In this document: positions 14,931 to 23,320 of the stretch, piece after piece
Numbering within the stretch: the first letter of the stretch is position 1
Layout: each line of letters opens with the position of its first letter
Origin: a virus
IMG/VR virus record: IMGVR_UViG_3300044846_002469
Location: 1-35,703 of that record
Strand: one strand, 5' to 3'
DNA: 35,703 bases
Translations under genes and position numbers: made by a program
The notes under the pieces: model-generated
What the model was told of the DNA's origin: nothing
Databases searched by the model: none
The model's input: the letters and a program-made list of their open reading frames with translations, nothing else

Positions 14931-14932
14931 AA

Positions 14933-16180
14933 TTAGATTTCTATAGCAGTTTTGATAGTAGCAATTGAATCATAAATGAAAGCAATTCTATCTAATTGTT
15001 TTACAAATGAATGGTAACGGCTTTCTCCTAAGATAACAAATTGATTTTTGATGAAATCATCGTTTACATAACCAATTTTAACAGTGTAAGGTTTGTAGTT
15101 AGATACGTTCATTCTTGACATATCAGCAACTAATACATAACCTGCTGAAATTGATTGTTCAGGAATGATTAATACACCACCAATAACAACTTGGTTAAAT
15201 AAAGACGCTGTAGGATATAAAGGTAATCCCATACCATCTTTTGCACTAACAAATTGTACAAAGAAGTCAATTGGATTCATTAACGCTACGTTTGCCATGT
15301 AAGGCATTTCATCAGTGAAATTTGTAGTTGTATAGATTTTAGTTACACAAGCATTGATAACATCCATTACATTTGGAGTAGCAACTGTACCTGCTAATGC
15401 ACCTGCTGTGAAAGATGACGCAACTGTGATAGAATCAGCAATTAACGCTTTGTTTTTCTTTAAATTGTGTTTTTTAAACAATAAATCTGTAGCAACTGAT
15501 TGCAAGAAAGGAATATCATCAACTGATTGCTCTGTTAATTTAATCCATGCGGCTAATGTTTTTGGTGCGGCATATCTTGTTTCAACTTTGAAGTCAATTT
15601 GTGCTTTATCACTTCCTTCAGTTTGGAAAGTGTAATCACCATCTTTAGGGATAGTTTCAGTGTAAGGGAAAGACGCTTGGTTAGTGCTAAATGAAGTACA
15701 TAAAGGTAAAACATTTAATTCTCTTACATTAGCATTCGCAGGGTTTGCTTGGTTGTAAGTGGGTGTAGAACCTTGAATAGTTGCACTAGCTGTAGTAACT
15801 GTACCAACTACTTTTGTAGCGATTTCATGTACACGATTGTTTTTGAAAGCCTCTTTGATTTCTGTAGCGTTCTCAGCAATTGCTTTTGAAATTTGCTCGT
15901 TGAAAGTAATTGCACTTTCTAAATTTTTGTTTTTCATGTTTGCAACTTTAGTAGCTGTTTCAATCAATTGACCTTGCAATTCTTTGAAAGCCTCGTTTGT
16001 AGCATACTGAGATTTTAATGCTGTTAAATCTGCCTCAACTTGTTCTGCTGTTTTAAACTCAGCGTTCATTGCCAATTCAAGACCTTTAACTTGTTCTCTT
16101 ACATTAAGTAACATCGCTTTTTGTTCCTCGCTGTAATCTTTGATTTGCTCTGCAAATTGAGCATCTGTAATTTTTGCCAT
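14933..16180 (-). CDS. Major capsid protein, HK97 fold, 415 aa
   Basis: Residues 1-115 form a charged helical region (SEEQKAMLLNVREQVKGLEL, ELQGQLIETATKVANM, ISKAIAENATEIKEAFKNN), as in the delta/scaffolding domain of HK97-type capsid proteins. The main body has typical capsid sequence (NVLPLCTSFSTNQASFPYTE, ETRYAAPKTLAAWIKLTEQS, DIPFLQSVATDLLFKKHNLK), and the end reads YVNDDFIKNQFVILGESRYH. Cleavage after the delta region by the upstream protease is expected for this family. It lies directly after the prohead protease gene in the canonical order. Confidence 0.9.
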   Translation of the reverse strand: MAKITDAQFAEQIKDYSEEQKAMLLNVREQVKGLELAMNAEFKTAEQVEADLTALKSQYATNEAFKELQGQLIETATKVANMKNKNLESAITFNEQISKAIAENATEIKEAFKNNRVHEIATKVVGTVTTASATIQGSTPTYNQANPANANVRELNVLPLCTSFSTNQASFPYTETIPKDGDYTFQTEGSDKAQIDFKVETRYAAPKTLAAWIKLTEQSVDDIPFLQSVATDLLFKKHNLKKNKALIADSITVASSFTAGALAGTVATPNVMDVINACVTKIYTTTNFTDEMPYMANVALMNPIDFFVQFVSAKDGMGLPLYPTASLFNQVVIGGVLIIPEQSISAGYVLVADMSRMNVSNYKPYTVKIGYVNDDFIKNQFVILGESRYHSFVKQLDRIAFIYDSIATIKTAIEI

Positions 16181-16201
16181 TTTTTTTGTGTTTGTTTGTT
16201 T

Positions 16202-17032
16202 TTAAATAAATTTTAATTTTGAATAATCAACCTTTTTTTGAGTGTCGTATGACGGCTCTATATTAGTAGTAGTGGTCGAACCGGCTACTTTTGATTCTGT
16301 TACTGAAATTGTAGGTGTAATCGTATTACTACCTTTTACAACTGCTGAAATTTCTATTAGTTCAGCCTCTAATACTGCAAAGAAATACCCACACTCATCT
16401 GCTTTTTCTTTATTTGCAACCATTGGATAGTATTTATCCCAATTTGCTTTTTCATCAACATAGTACTTTTCTTCACTATTAACACACATTACAACATTTT
16501 TGTATCGCATACCTACAGAATGATTAGTTACATAACCTTTCTTGTATTGCTCTACCATATATTCGTTTCTATCAACCGGTGCTAATGATTCACCAAATAA
16601 AGCCTGAGTACTTCCCTCATAAGGTGCGCCCAATGATTTCCATTTAACATTCTTTACACTACATTTCATTTTGCTATCAATAACCTTATCAAACTCCATT
16701 TCATGCTCTTGCAAATGTAAAAAATATTCATTATCAGCTAGTGTCTTATTCCATAACTTAGGAATATGCACATCCATGTGGCTATCTAATAAATTAGTAG
16801 TATTACCTACAAACTTCAATAAAACAAACCCTGTTTCAATGTTATCTGTAGTCATTGCCACTTCTTTGCTTTCATAATCACCTTTTGTACTTACTAAAGG
16901 CATTTGATAGCTAACAACATCGCATTTTTTATTTGCGCTTTTCTTTTCTTGAATTATAGTACTCTTATTGTCTTTAAGATACTTAAACAATTCATCTTTA
17001 GTTGTAATATTTGTAGGTATTGTAAAGTTCAT
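16202..17032 (-). CDS. Prohead protease (S78-like), 276 aa
   Basis: The protein lies between portal and capsid, the standard place for the head-maturation protease. Candidate catalytic residues are the His in LLDSHMDVHIP (residues about 93-103) and the Ser in VTNHSVGMRY (about 170-179), followed by ELIEISAVVKGSNT (about 228-241), the family's E-[IL]-S-x-V-x3-[AS]-N block. It cleaves the delta domain of the capsid protein during maturation. The C-terminal 40 residues are polar and probably flexible. The catalytic assignment is by motif alignment from memory. Confidence 0.82.
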   Translation of the reverse strand: MNFTIPTNITTKDELFKYLKDNKSTIIQEKKSANKKCDVVSYQMPLVSTKGDYESKEVAMTTDNIETGFVLLKFVGNTTNLLDSHMDVHIPKLWNKTLADNEYFLHLQEHEMEFDKVIDSKMKCSVKNVKWKSLGAPYEGSTQALFGESLAPVDRNEYMVEQYKKGYVTNHSVGMRYKNVVMCVNSEEKYYVDEKANWDKYYPMVANKEKADECGYFFAVLEAELIEISAVVKGSNTITPTISVTESKVAGSTTTTNIEPSYDTQKKVDYSKLKFI

Positions 17033-17209
17033 TTATTCTATATTTTGTTTTAATGTTATTAACATATTCGTTGGAACAATTGCTAAAATTTCATTACCTT
17101 CACCTCTAATAATACTTTGCCCTGTTTTTTCATCAATGGCAATAGTACCTTCAATTTCAATTAAACTAAAGTAACCTGTATTATTTTGTACGAAAATTTG
17201 ATAAATCAT
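17033..17209 (-). CDS. Small hypothetical protein, 58 aa, between portal and protease
   Basis: ATG at 17209-17207 and TAA at 17035-17033 give 58 residues (MIYQIFVQNNTGYFSLIEIE, then GTIAIDEKTGQSIIRGEGNE), strongly beta-prone. The stop lies directly against the protease ATG, and the ATG overlaps a tiny upstream frame as ATGA. Close packing and codon use like its neighbours support a real gene. No function is known; a small head component is possible. Confidence 0.6.
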   Translation of the reverse strand: MIYQIFVQNNTGYFSLIEIEGTIAIDEKTGQSIIRGEGNEILAIVPTNMLITLKQNIE

Positions 17210-17292
17210 TTAGTAATTATTTTAGTAGATTTTATTTGCTTATCTTTAATTTCTTTTATTTCTTTAATTTCCTTGTCCGTTAACTTGTTCAT
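17206..17292 (-). CDS. Tiny basic peptide, 28 aa, overlapping the portal gene end
   Basis: ATG at 17292-17290 and TGA at 17208-17206 encode 28 residues consisting largely of K, E and I (MNKLTDKEIKEIKEIKDKQ and so on). It overlaps the last 29 nt of the portal gene and ends with an ATGA junction to the 58-residue gene, so it could be a coupling peptide. A chance open frame in AT-rich DNA cannot be excluded. Confidence 0.35.
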   Translation of the reverse strand: MNKLTDKEIKEIKEIKDKQIKSTKIITK

Positions 17293-18595
17293 TTTGAGTA
17301 TTATTTATTTTATATAGATCCCACAATTGAGGTAATTCATCTAAATATTTACCTGTAAATTCTTTTCTAATTGGTTGTTTTAACTCCAACATCAAAGCAT
17401 CGTGTGTAATTGCGCATTTTAAAAACTGCTCGGTAAATGATTGAACATTTAATCTATGTATTTCAGCCTTCTCCTTTTGGTTATCTTGGAATAAATGTAA
17501 ATGTGAGTAATCAATTACAAATCTATATCCACTATCAAAAGTTAAAGTAGCCTCATTAAACTGATATATGATATTTTCACTCTCAGGAATAATAGCATTT
17601 TGATACATTGCCTTTTCATAAGCAGTTTGATTATTAAAGGTTGTACCCTGTGCATTTGATAATAAATTATAATTAAATCCAAAAGCATCGCAAATTGTAT
17701 GTAAATCAGACTTTTCATTTTCAAATAACTTCAATTGGTCAACATCCATACTAATTTGTTGCCATTTTAATGACATATTAGTAATAATTATTTGCCATTG
17801 TGATTTACTTAAACCATATTTCTTATAATCTTCTTGTAAATCTTGCTTATCTTGTGCATCAATTGACGTTGTACCTATTACATCCTTTGAATCATTTGAT
17901 AATATACCTAATGCACCTCTGCTATTAATTAGCATACCTCTTGCCTCGTAGTTTGCAATTAAATTACTTACTTGATTTGTTAAAGGTGTAATTCTACTTT
18001 GTGGAAATATAGGACTATCTAAACTTGTTGTCGTATCAGTACAAAAATATAAATCTTCCTTATTTAACTGAGTAGTTTCACCATTATAAGTAAAATAAAC
18101 TGATTCAATAAGGTCTGCTATACTTTCAGCACTTAAGTAATTAGTTTGCTTATAATTGATTTGCAAAAACTGATTAGGTAAAATATACATTCTACCCACA
18201 ATTGATTTGAAAGGCTTTATAATCAACCAAACAGAAACTCCGTAAATTTGAGATAAAGCATAAGACTGAGATAAAAACTGCCCTCCTGTTTGCAATGGGT
18301 TAGGCTGTGCAAGTAATTTCAAAAGTCTATTCTCTTTCACCTCTTCACCCTTCTTATTCAATAATGATAATTTACCATTATTAAACATTGACGATTTTTT
18401 ATTTATAATCGTAGGTAAAATAGGCAATAATTGATAGGCTTTATCTATTGTCGCATTTGATAGACTAAAAGTGTTTGGATTAAAAGAATTTCCAAATTCT
18501 TGAAAATACTCATAACTTGTACTATTATAATTTTTTGTAGTAAAATTACTATCTATTCTTTCAATCTTATTAGAAACTAATTTAATTAAATCCAT
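17264..18595 (-). CDS. Portal protein, 443 aa
   Basis: The chain has the look of an HK97/SPP1-type portal: KAYQLLPILPTIINKKSSMF near residues 50-70, a PNPLQTGGQFLSQSYALSQI block near 92-112, DDLYFCTDTT-like strand region, then SLDSPIFPQSRITPL near 190-205 and a C-terminal helical crown. The order terminase-large, portal, protease, capsid is canonical. The portal forms the dodecameric ring through which DNA enters and leaves the head. A TATCTTTG element at 18622-18615 lies just upstream, and a 56-residue membrane protein gene separates it from the terminase. Confidence 0.88.
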   Translation of the reverse strand: MDLIKLVSNKIERIDSNFTTKNYNSTSYEYFQEFGNSFNPNTFSLSNATIDKAYQLLPILPTIINKKSSMFNNGKLSLLNKKGEEVKENRLLKLLAQPNPLQTGGQFLSQSYALSQIYGVSVWLIIKPFKSIVGRMYILPNQFLQINYKQTNYLSAESIADLIESVYFTYNGETTQLNKEDLYFCTDTTTSLDSPIFPQSRITPLTNQVSNLIANYEARGMLINSRGALGILSNDSKDVIGTTSIDAQDKQDLQEDYKKYGLSKSQWQIIITNMSLKWQQISMDVDQLKLFENEKSDLHTICDAFGFNYNLLSNAQGTTFNNQTAYEKAMYQNAIIPESENIIYQFNEATLTFDSGYRFVIDYSHLHLFQDNQKEKAEIHRLNVQSFTEQFLKCAITHDALMLELKQPIRKEFTGKYLDELPQLWDLYKINNTQNEQVNGQGN

Positions 18596-18614
18596 TTAAC
18601 GTCTTGTAATTATG

Positions 18615-18622
18615 CAAAGATA
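18615..18622 (-). promoter_or_regulatory. Possible -7 promoter element ahead of the portal gene
   Basis: TATCTTTG on the minus strand matches TAnnTTTG and lies 20 nt before the portal ATG, in a short non-coding stretch. There is no TTTG at the usual distance upstream, so it is only half of the expected promoter. It may give extra expression to head genes. Confidence 0.3.
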
Positions 18623-18630
18623 AACATTTT

Positions 18631-18801
18631 TTATTTATTAATATTATTTTTTAAATAATTCCAAATTATTCTACTAATAAAAAAAGGACAAAGAAAAAAG
18701 TAAATAATAAAAGAAATTATTTTATTACTAGCCTTATCATCTAAAGCCATATTATAAGCAATAAATAAACAGAAAAAAAGGTAAATTATTAATATATTCA
18801 T
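18631..18801 (-). CDS. Small membrane protein, 56 aa, between terminase and portal
   Basis: ATG at 18801-18799 and TAA at 18633-18631 give 56 residues with two hydrophobic segments (ILIIYLFFCLFIAYNMAL at 3-20 and IISFIIYFFLCPFFI at about 28-42), separated by a short charged loop (DDKASNK). It starts 3 nt after the large terminase stop. Its place in the packaging cluster is unusual for a membrane protein, so the role is unknown. The composition is extreme in AT codons, which makes a chance frame a weak alternative. Confidence 0.5.
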   Translation of the reverse strand: MNILIIYLFFCLFIAYNMALDDKASNKIISFIIYFFLCPFFISRIIWNYLKNNINK

Positions 18802-18804
18802 ATT

Positions 18805-19983
18805 TTATTTTTTAAAGTAATGTGTATAAACTCCGTATCTTATTGAATCCATTAAGTGATTGAATGTATCTATAGGTGTGTTGGTACTTTGCCCTGTTTT
18901 GTTATCCTTTGCCCACATATACTTTTGTCGTTCCTCATGCAAATTTAATGAATTAGATGTATAAAATACTTTAAATTCTTTTAATCTGATAATACCTGCA
19001 TTTATTGAACCTTGCCCTTTCCTTGCAGGTAAGCAATTCCTCATTCCTAATCTTCTTAGTTGTGCTATTTGGTCAGGATCATGGTCGCAATAAATCGGAG
19101 TACTGCTAGTAAACCCATTAGCCTCAAATATTTGTTTCATTTGTATAGGTGCAATTCCGGGAGTATAGCATATCTCATGCACAAAAATACTTTCCCCAAT
19201 TCTTACAATTTTAACACCTGCTGTAGGATCATTCGTATATCCAAAGTCTAAACCTCCTATAAAGTCGTTTTGATGTGGGAAATCGTTATAATCAATAACT
19301 TGCCAATCATTATATATGATACCTTCAAGATTCCCTGTTAAACCCCTTGCGTAAACCCTCCATAAATCCTTATCCTTAATAGATTCCGTTCTTCTATGTT
19401 CCTCCTCTGATAAAAATGGGTTGTGCCTATGGTCTGAAATAATTAACTTAACATCTGCACTTATATCGTTTGTTTCTTTATCCGTTCCTATTAACTTGTC
19501 ATGCGCCCAAAATGGTGCTGATGGGTTATAATCTACAAATGTCCTTACCCTTGTACGCTTTGCAACTTGCCAAAAAATACCCCACGTTATACCATTAGCC
19601 TCATTAAAAAATGAATACTGCCTTTTACCTTGCTTTGCGCCTTGCTCATTCTCATAACTTGTAAACTCAATAATCCACCCACTTTTAAAATATATCATTC
19701 TATCCGTTTCGTTCCAATTCTTAACATACTTTTTTAATCCATCGTTTGAATTATAGATATTTTTAGCTACTCGATAAGCACCCTTTTTCAAATTGGGTAC
19801 ACTTTCCCCTACAACCGTTATAATAGGGTCTTCCGTTGGTGCTTTGTTAGTCGTTGCAATTGTAAATAATAACTGCATAATTGCATACGTTTTGCCGGAA
19901 TCAGTACCTCCCTGATTAATAACTACTTGTTCCGTTGCATTATAATTTGCATAATATACCGGTGATACATCAAATTTATACAT
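18805..19983 (-). CDS. terL: Terminase large subunit, 392 aa
   Basis: Walker A is GGTDSGKT (residues 25-32, K31), and FFNEAN (E128) is a likely catalytic carboxylate. The nuclease domain begins at GGLDFGYTNDPTAG (D246), followed by PIYCDHDPDQIAQL and the end HLMDSIRYGVYTHY, the usual RNase-H-like set. The enzyme pumps DNA into the prohead and cuts it. At 392 residues it is short but in range for PBSX/terminase_3-like members. It overlaps the small subunit stop by 8 nt. The type of genome ends is not decided, but the overlap of the assembly ends would suit headful packaging. Confidence 0.93.
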   Translation of the reverse strand: MYKFDVSPVYYANYNATEQVVINQGGTDSGKTYAIMQLLFTIATTNKAPTEDPIITVVGESVPNLKKGAYRVAKNIYNSNDGLKKYVKNWNETDRMIYFKSGWIIEFTSYENEQGAKQGKRQYSFFNEANGITWGIFWQVAKRTRVRTFVDYNPSAPFWAHDKLIGTDKETNDISADVKLIISDHRHNPFLSEEEHRRTESIKDKDLWRVYARGLTGNLEGIIYNDWQVIDYNDFPHQNDFIGGLDFGYTNDPTAGVKIVRIGESIFVHEICYTPGIAPIQMKQIFEANGFTSSTPIYCDHDPDQIAQLRRLGMRNCLPARKGQGSINAGIIRLKEFKVFYTSNSLNLHEERQKYMWAKDNKTGQSTNTPIDTFNHLMDSIRYGVYTHYFKK

Positions 19984-20548
19984 TTACTTCAGTTTCTGAG
20001 TGTGAAAGATTAGCGTTAACAGAAAATACATTTATTGTAGGTGCTACAGTTGCCACGTCTTCCCCTGCTGAGTTCGTTTGCGCTGATTTCGTTGGCGCAT
20101 AATCACCTTCAATTTTACTTATCTCTGCTCTGATTTCTTTTATTGTCTTGTTTATAGTCGTTTTTTCTATTGCGTTCATTGGTCGTGTACCCGTTAACAA
20201 TTCGCCCTCTGCAAAAGTAGATACTATCATAATATTTGCCTCTAATTCATCATTCAATTTCTTAATTTGTTCCTGCAATTCAAGTAACCTGTCTATTTTT
20301 GATTTAATGCCACTTTTTAAGCCTACTTCTGTATTCGCTTGTATTTGGTTGACAATTGCAATATCTTTGAATTTTGACCACTCTTCTAGCGTTTTATAAT
20401 ATATTTTGATATGTCTTGCCTTCGCAATTGTAAAACGTTGCCTTATATCATTGTAAGTGCTAGTATTTTCCGTATTTCCTGCCTCAAATAGTTTTATATA
20501 TTCGTTTCTGAGTGCGACTTCAGTTAGAAACTTTTTTTTCTTTTCCAT
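19976..20548 (-). CDS. terS: Terminase small subunit, 190 aa
   Basis: Gene position directly before the large subunit, with an 8-nt overlap, and an N-terminal helical segment (FLTEVALRNEYIKLFEAGN, then TYNDIRQRFTIAKARHIKIY) that looks like a DNA-binding HTH support the call. The centre (LLELQEQIKKLNDELEANIM) would form the oligomerisation coiled coil. The C-terminal third is threonine/alanine/serine-rich and probably disordered, and would contact the large subunit. The family is divergent and the assignment leans on order. Confidence 0.75.
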   Translation of the reverse strand: MEKKKKFLTEVALRNEYIKLFEAGNTENTSTYNDIRQRFTIAKARHIKIYYKTLEEWSKFKDIAIVNQIQANTEVGLKSGIKSKIDRLLELQEQIKKLNDELEANIMIVSTFAEGELLTGTRPMNAIEKTTINKTIKEIRAEISKIEGDYAPTKSAQTNSAGEDVATVAPTINVFSVNANLSHSETEVNV

Positions 20549-20551
20549 ATT

Positions 20552-20761
20552 TTAAATAACCTTTGAAAGTGCCTTTTGTAGTGAAATAATAACGCTTTGA
20601 ATACATGAGGCGCATTTTATAGGCGTTTTATTCGTTTTGTATATGCTATTATGTAAAGTATATAGTAAATTCAATTCATTAGGCGTGTAATTATGTTGGC
20701 TGTCAATTATTATCTTCCTATTTTCTATTAAAGTGTCCTTTTGTTGTATTGTTATCTTCAT
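20552..20761 (-). CDS. Hypothetical protein, 69 aa, before the small terminase
   Basis: The protein has a helical N-terminus (TIQQKDTLIENRKIIID), a turn around NYTPNELNLLYTLHNSIY and a C-terminal IKCASCIQSVIISLQKAL with a CxxC pair. The same general layout is seen for small proteins beside terminase genes in Bacteroidetes phages. Its start overlaps the HExxH gene stop by 4 nt. No function can be assigned. Confidence 0.55.
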   Translation of the reverse strand: MKITIQQKDTLIENRKIIIDSQHNYTPNELNLLYTLHNSIYKTNKTPIKCASCIQSVIISLQKALSKVI

Positions 20762-21105
20762 TTAACTATTATTTTATTTTTCTCAATATGTTTATATATG
20801 TCTTGAGTAATTTTACCACATAACCACGCTTGTGCCTCTTCATCTGTTATGTCTCTATTTTCTGTTACTTTTACCACTAGATGGTAAATTTCATGCGCTA
20901 AGGTATTATGTGTTAAGTATATACTGTTTATTATAATGTAGTATTCTGATATATCAAAATAAAAAACTATTCCCTCAACTTCGCAGTCTAATGTAAAATT
21001 AAGTTTGTGCTTTTTTCCTATTCGCTTAATTTCTTTGTGAATATCCTGAGTAATAATAAAATTAACCTTACAATTATATATATGTAAATTTATTACTTTA
21101 TTCAT
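20758..21105 (-). CDS. Small HExxH zinc-metallopeptidase-like protein, 115 aa
   Basis: Residues about 67-77 read NTLAHEIYHLV, a HExxH zinc motif in a hydrophobic helix as in small metallopeptidases of the ImmA/IrrE or SprT type. It is followed at about 92-108 by EEAQAWLCGKITQDIYKHI, where the Glu could be the third zinc ligand. The N-terminus is beta-rich. In phages such proteins are reported beside terminase or regulator genes and may cleave a repressor or act structurally. The gene overlaps the phosphoesterase stop by 8 nt and the next gene by 4 nt. The motif is clear; the substrate is unknown. Confidence 0.65.
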   Translation of the reverse strand: MNKVINLHIYNCKVNFIITQDIHKEIKRIGKKHKLNFTLDCEVEGIVFYFDISEYYIIINSIYLTHNTLAHEIYHLVVKVTENRDITDEEAQAWLCGKITQDIYKHIEKNKIIVK

Positions 21106-21733
21106 TCATCTTCACAATTATAGGCAATTTACCATCTATCACAACTCCACACGCTATTTGAGGGGGTGCAAAGTTTCGAGCATATGCCATGCTATAAGCG
21201 TTTGCATCAACTCCACACCCTACCTGCATCCCAAAAATGTTATTCAGGTATTCAATTGAGCATTTAGTGTGCGAATGCCCGGCAACTACAGAACGAAACA
21301 AGGTTTTAGCCTTTGCAAAGGCTTGCATACCTTCGCCATGTACATATAAAACGCCATCAATTTGCGCCTCTGTTTTAAATTCCCAATTGGGTACTTTCAA
21401 AACCTCTTTATATTCTTTGATCCACTTACTAGATATACCATGCGCAAAGGCTTTCCGGTACACTATCCTGTCATGATTCCCAATTATTACCGTTGCTTTG
21501 TTAAAAGCTTTGTACCAACGTGCTAATTTTTTTATTGAGGCGTTCAATTCTTCAATTGCACTCATGCCGTCGGGGTCTGTTTGGTGAAAGCTACTATAAT
21601 GTGAGTCGATACAGTCACCTATAAAAATAACCTTATTGCAATTGAATTGCTTATATACTTGTTTGCAATGTTCTAAATAACCCTCCTTACAAAATGGTTC
21701 GTGGATGTCACCTATTACCAAAATTTTACTCAT
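21098..21733 (-). CDS. Metallophosphoesterase, 211 aa
   Basis: This is a calcineurin-like phosphoesterase with all five blocks in order: GDIH (residues 8-11), GDCID (39-43), GNHDR (85-89), VHGEG (about 130-134) and GHSH (about 152-155). These bind two metals and hydrolyse phosphoester bonds; phage relatives include phosphatases and nucleases. The ATG lies just after the strong terminator at 21734-21762, so the gene may start the packaging/structure unit. No promoter consensus is visible between the terminator and the ATG. Its substrate is not known. Confidence 0.88.
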   Translation of the reverse strand: MSKILVIGDIHEPFCKEGYLEHCKQVYKQFNCNKVIFIGDCIDSHYSSFHQTDPDGMSAIEELNASIKKLARWYKAFNKATVIIGNHDRIVYRKAFAHGISSKWIKEYKEVLKVPNWEFKTEAQIDGVLYVHGEGMQAFAKAKTLFRSVVAGHSHTKCSIEYLNNIFGMQVGCGVDANAYSMAYARNFAPPQIACGVVIDGKLPIIVKMNE

Positions 21734-21762
21734 AAAAAAACCGGCGTATTTGTTACGCCGGT
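21734..21762 (-). terminator. Strong intrinsic terminator after the HTH gene
   Basis: On the minus strand ACCGGCGTA pairs with TACGCCGGT (9 bp, 21762-21754 with 21748-21740) around a 5-nt loop, followed by T residues (21740-21734, one of them in the stem). It is among the most GC-rich features of this AT-rich genome. It separates the unit that ends with the HTH protein from the phosphoesterase/packaging unit. Confidence 0.93.
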
Positions 21763-21787
21763 AAAATTAAGATATTATTTTTTGCAA

Positions 21788-21994
21788 TCAATATTCCTCA
21801 ATTGCTTTTTTGATTTTGAAATAATTGGTCACGCTTGTATCGTTAAGCCCTCGCATGATTCGTGAGGTCAAGCCCTTGTCAAGTTGGGTTAAGTTAGCCA
21901 ATTGAATGTTAGTTAATTTTTTGTTAACCTGTATTAATCTCAATTGTTTTATAGTGGGTAGTTCACCCGCCCCGCAAAATTTGCATTTATTCAT
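21788..21994 (-). CDS. Small HTH protein with CxxC N-terminus, 68 aa
   Basis: Residues 4-8 read CKFCG, a zinc-knuckle half, followed by an HTH of the XRE/Cro kind (TIKQLRLIQVNKKLTNIQLA, then LTQLDKGLTSRIMRGLND, about 14-54), where the turn and recognition helix can be seen. It probably binds DNA and could regulate the early-to-late switch, as it ends its unit before the terminator at 21734-21762. A second zinc pair is not present, so metal binding would need a dimer. The start at 21994 keeps the CxxC. Confidence 0.6.
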   Translation of the reverse strand: MNKCKFCGAGELPTIKQLRLIQVNKKLTNIQLANLTQLDKGLTSRIMRGLNDTSVTNYFKIKKAIEEY

Positions 21995-22006
21995 ATTTGT
22001 ACATTT

Positions 22007-22279
22007 TTATTCGTTATCTTCTAAAATTATTCGTTTTAATAGGCTATCTTCTGATAAATTAGCAACTATCCGAACATTTGCGCCTTGTATATCCAATAAT
22101 TTGATAATAGGAGTATCTGTAGTATAGTCAATTTCTAACCGGTAACAGTTATCATACTCCGAAACGTTGATTTTTTCGCCTGATTCCAAAGTAAATTGAG
22201 GACTTAGTGCGTGCCTTTCTACGGTTAAATTGACAAAAATAACTATAGAAAGCGCTATTATAATAAGATTCTTTATCAT
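22007..22279 (-). CDS. Membrane-anchored or exported protein, 90 aa
   Basis: Residues 1-20 (MIKNLIIIALSIVIFVNLTV) form an N-terminal hydrophobic segment of signal-anchor type; no lipobox cysteine follows it. The remainder is beta-rich and acidic (FTLESGEKINVSEYDNCYR, then VRIVANLSEDSLLKR). It could lie in the periplasm or be tethered to the inner membrane during infection, for example in superinfection exclusion; that is a guess. It sits 12 nt from the HTH gene in the same unit. Confidence 0.55.
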   Translation of the reverse strand: MIKNLIIIALSIVIFVNLTVERHALSPQFTLESGEKINVSEYDNCYRLEIDYTTDTPIIKLLDIQGANVRIVANLSEDSLLKRIILEDNE

Positions 22280-22290
22280 GGTGTTATAAT

Positions 22291-22611
22291 TTAATTTTGA
22301 ATGATTGAATAAGTAAGCGTTAAAATATTATTTATATAAATATTAACTTTGTTGTCCTGTATTACTACATTTGAAGCCTTTGGATATTCGCAGTAACTAT
22401 TTACTATTTCCCCGTTTTTTTCTGTAGCTAAGGCAAAGCAATTAGTCTGTAATATAGTTACTTTTCTAAGTCCTTTATCTATTGAATTATAGACAATTTG
22501 CCCGGATTGATTTCGCCCTATTGGATTTCTGTGAAATATTGTGTGTACCTCTGTATTTAAGGCTAACTTTCTTTTAAATTCTGCTAGTGTTTTGATTTCT
22601 TGTAAATTCAT
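22291..22611 (-). CDS. Hypothetical protein, 106 aa
   Basis: The sequence starts with a helix (NLQEIKTLAEFKRKLALNTE) and then reads VHTIFHRNPIGRNQSGQIVY and VTILQTNCFALATEKNGEIV, a pattern of alternating strands found in conserved unknown proteins of Bacteroidetes phages. No catalytic site is visible. It is tightly packed with its neighbours (4 and 11 nt gaps). Confidence 0.6.
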   Translation of the reverse strand: MNLQEIKTLAEFKRKLALNTEVHTIFHRNPIGRNQSGQIVYNSIDKGLRKVTILQTNCFALATEKNGEIVNSYCEYPKASNVVIQDNKVNIYINNILTLTYSIIQN

Positions 22612-22615
22612 GTTA

Positions 22616-23278
22616 TTAATCTTTTAATGTGTAAAAATCGCTGTTAATTATTTTATTTATACATTCTTCGTGTAGTTCCTGTAGATGTTGGTCTAGTGTA
22701 AAAAATTCATTTAAAGATATCTCTACAAAGGCTATTTTATTACTTTTTTCCTCTTCGTGTGTGGTTGCTTCGTGTGTTGCAATCAGTTTATTTTCTATTA
22801 ATTCAATATCAAAAATCAGATAATCTTCTTTATTAGTTCTATTATCAATTACCTCAAATTCAAAGATTTTCTCTAAATTCATATTATCAAATTCATGTTT
22901 AAAGGCTTTTAAATAAAAGTTGCTAAAAAAGTCCTCGATTTCGCTTTTAAGGTCGTAAAATGATTCCTCAGCGTTTCTACTTGCTAATAATGAGGCTAAT
23001 AATTCGCTATTTATATTTTCTATAGTATATCCGTATTCTATAGCAATTTCCAAAGAATTTGAAAGACTTTGGTCATGTTCTTTTAAGTAGTTTATTGCAT
23101 CTGAATAGTAAATTATATCAATATTAAAGCCTCCGTTCTCTTGTAGCATCTCATAAATAGAGTTATAAGCATCTGAATAGTCTATATCTTCAATATTGAT
23201 ATAGCCTAAAATATCGACCTCAGTTTGTAAATTGCTTAAGAATTTTTCAATTGTGTTGTGTGTGTTTTGTGTGTTCAT
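22616..23278 (-). CDS. Acidic hypothetical protein, 220 aa
   Basis: A strongly acidic protein (DIDYSDAYNSIYEMLQENGG, IIYYSDAINYLKEHDQSLSN, then NAEESFYDLKSEIEDFFSNF) made of helices, with an IEDIDYSDAY / IDIIYYSDAI partial repeat near the N-terminus. Conserved SDA-type segments recall unknown phage and plasmid proteins. Acidic proteins in early units are often DNA mimics or inhibitors of host enzymes, but no such match is shown here. Confidence 0.6.
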   Translation of the reverse strand: MNTQNTHNTIEKFLSNLQTEVDILGYINIEDIDYSDAYNSIYEMLQENGGFNIDIIYYSDAINYLKEHDQSLSNSLEIAIEYGYTIENINSELLASLLASRNAEESFYDLKSEIEDFFSNFYLKAFKHEFDNMNLEKIFEFEVIDNRTNKEDYLIFDIELIENKLIATHEATTHEEEKSNKIAFVEISLNEFFTLDQHLQELHEECINKIINSDFYTLKD

Positions 23279-23320
23279 TTTATTTATTATTTAGGGTTTA
23301 AAAAATTTGTTTTTTAGTGT

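Noticed and set aside
17542-17724. 60-codon minus-strand frame inside the portal gene
   Set aside because: It overlaps the portal reading frame completely and has an unstructured, low-complexity composition.
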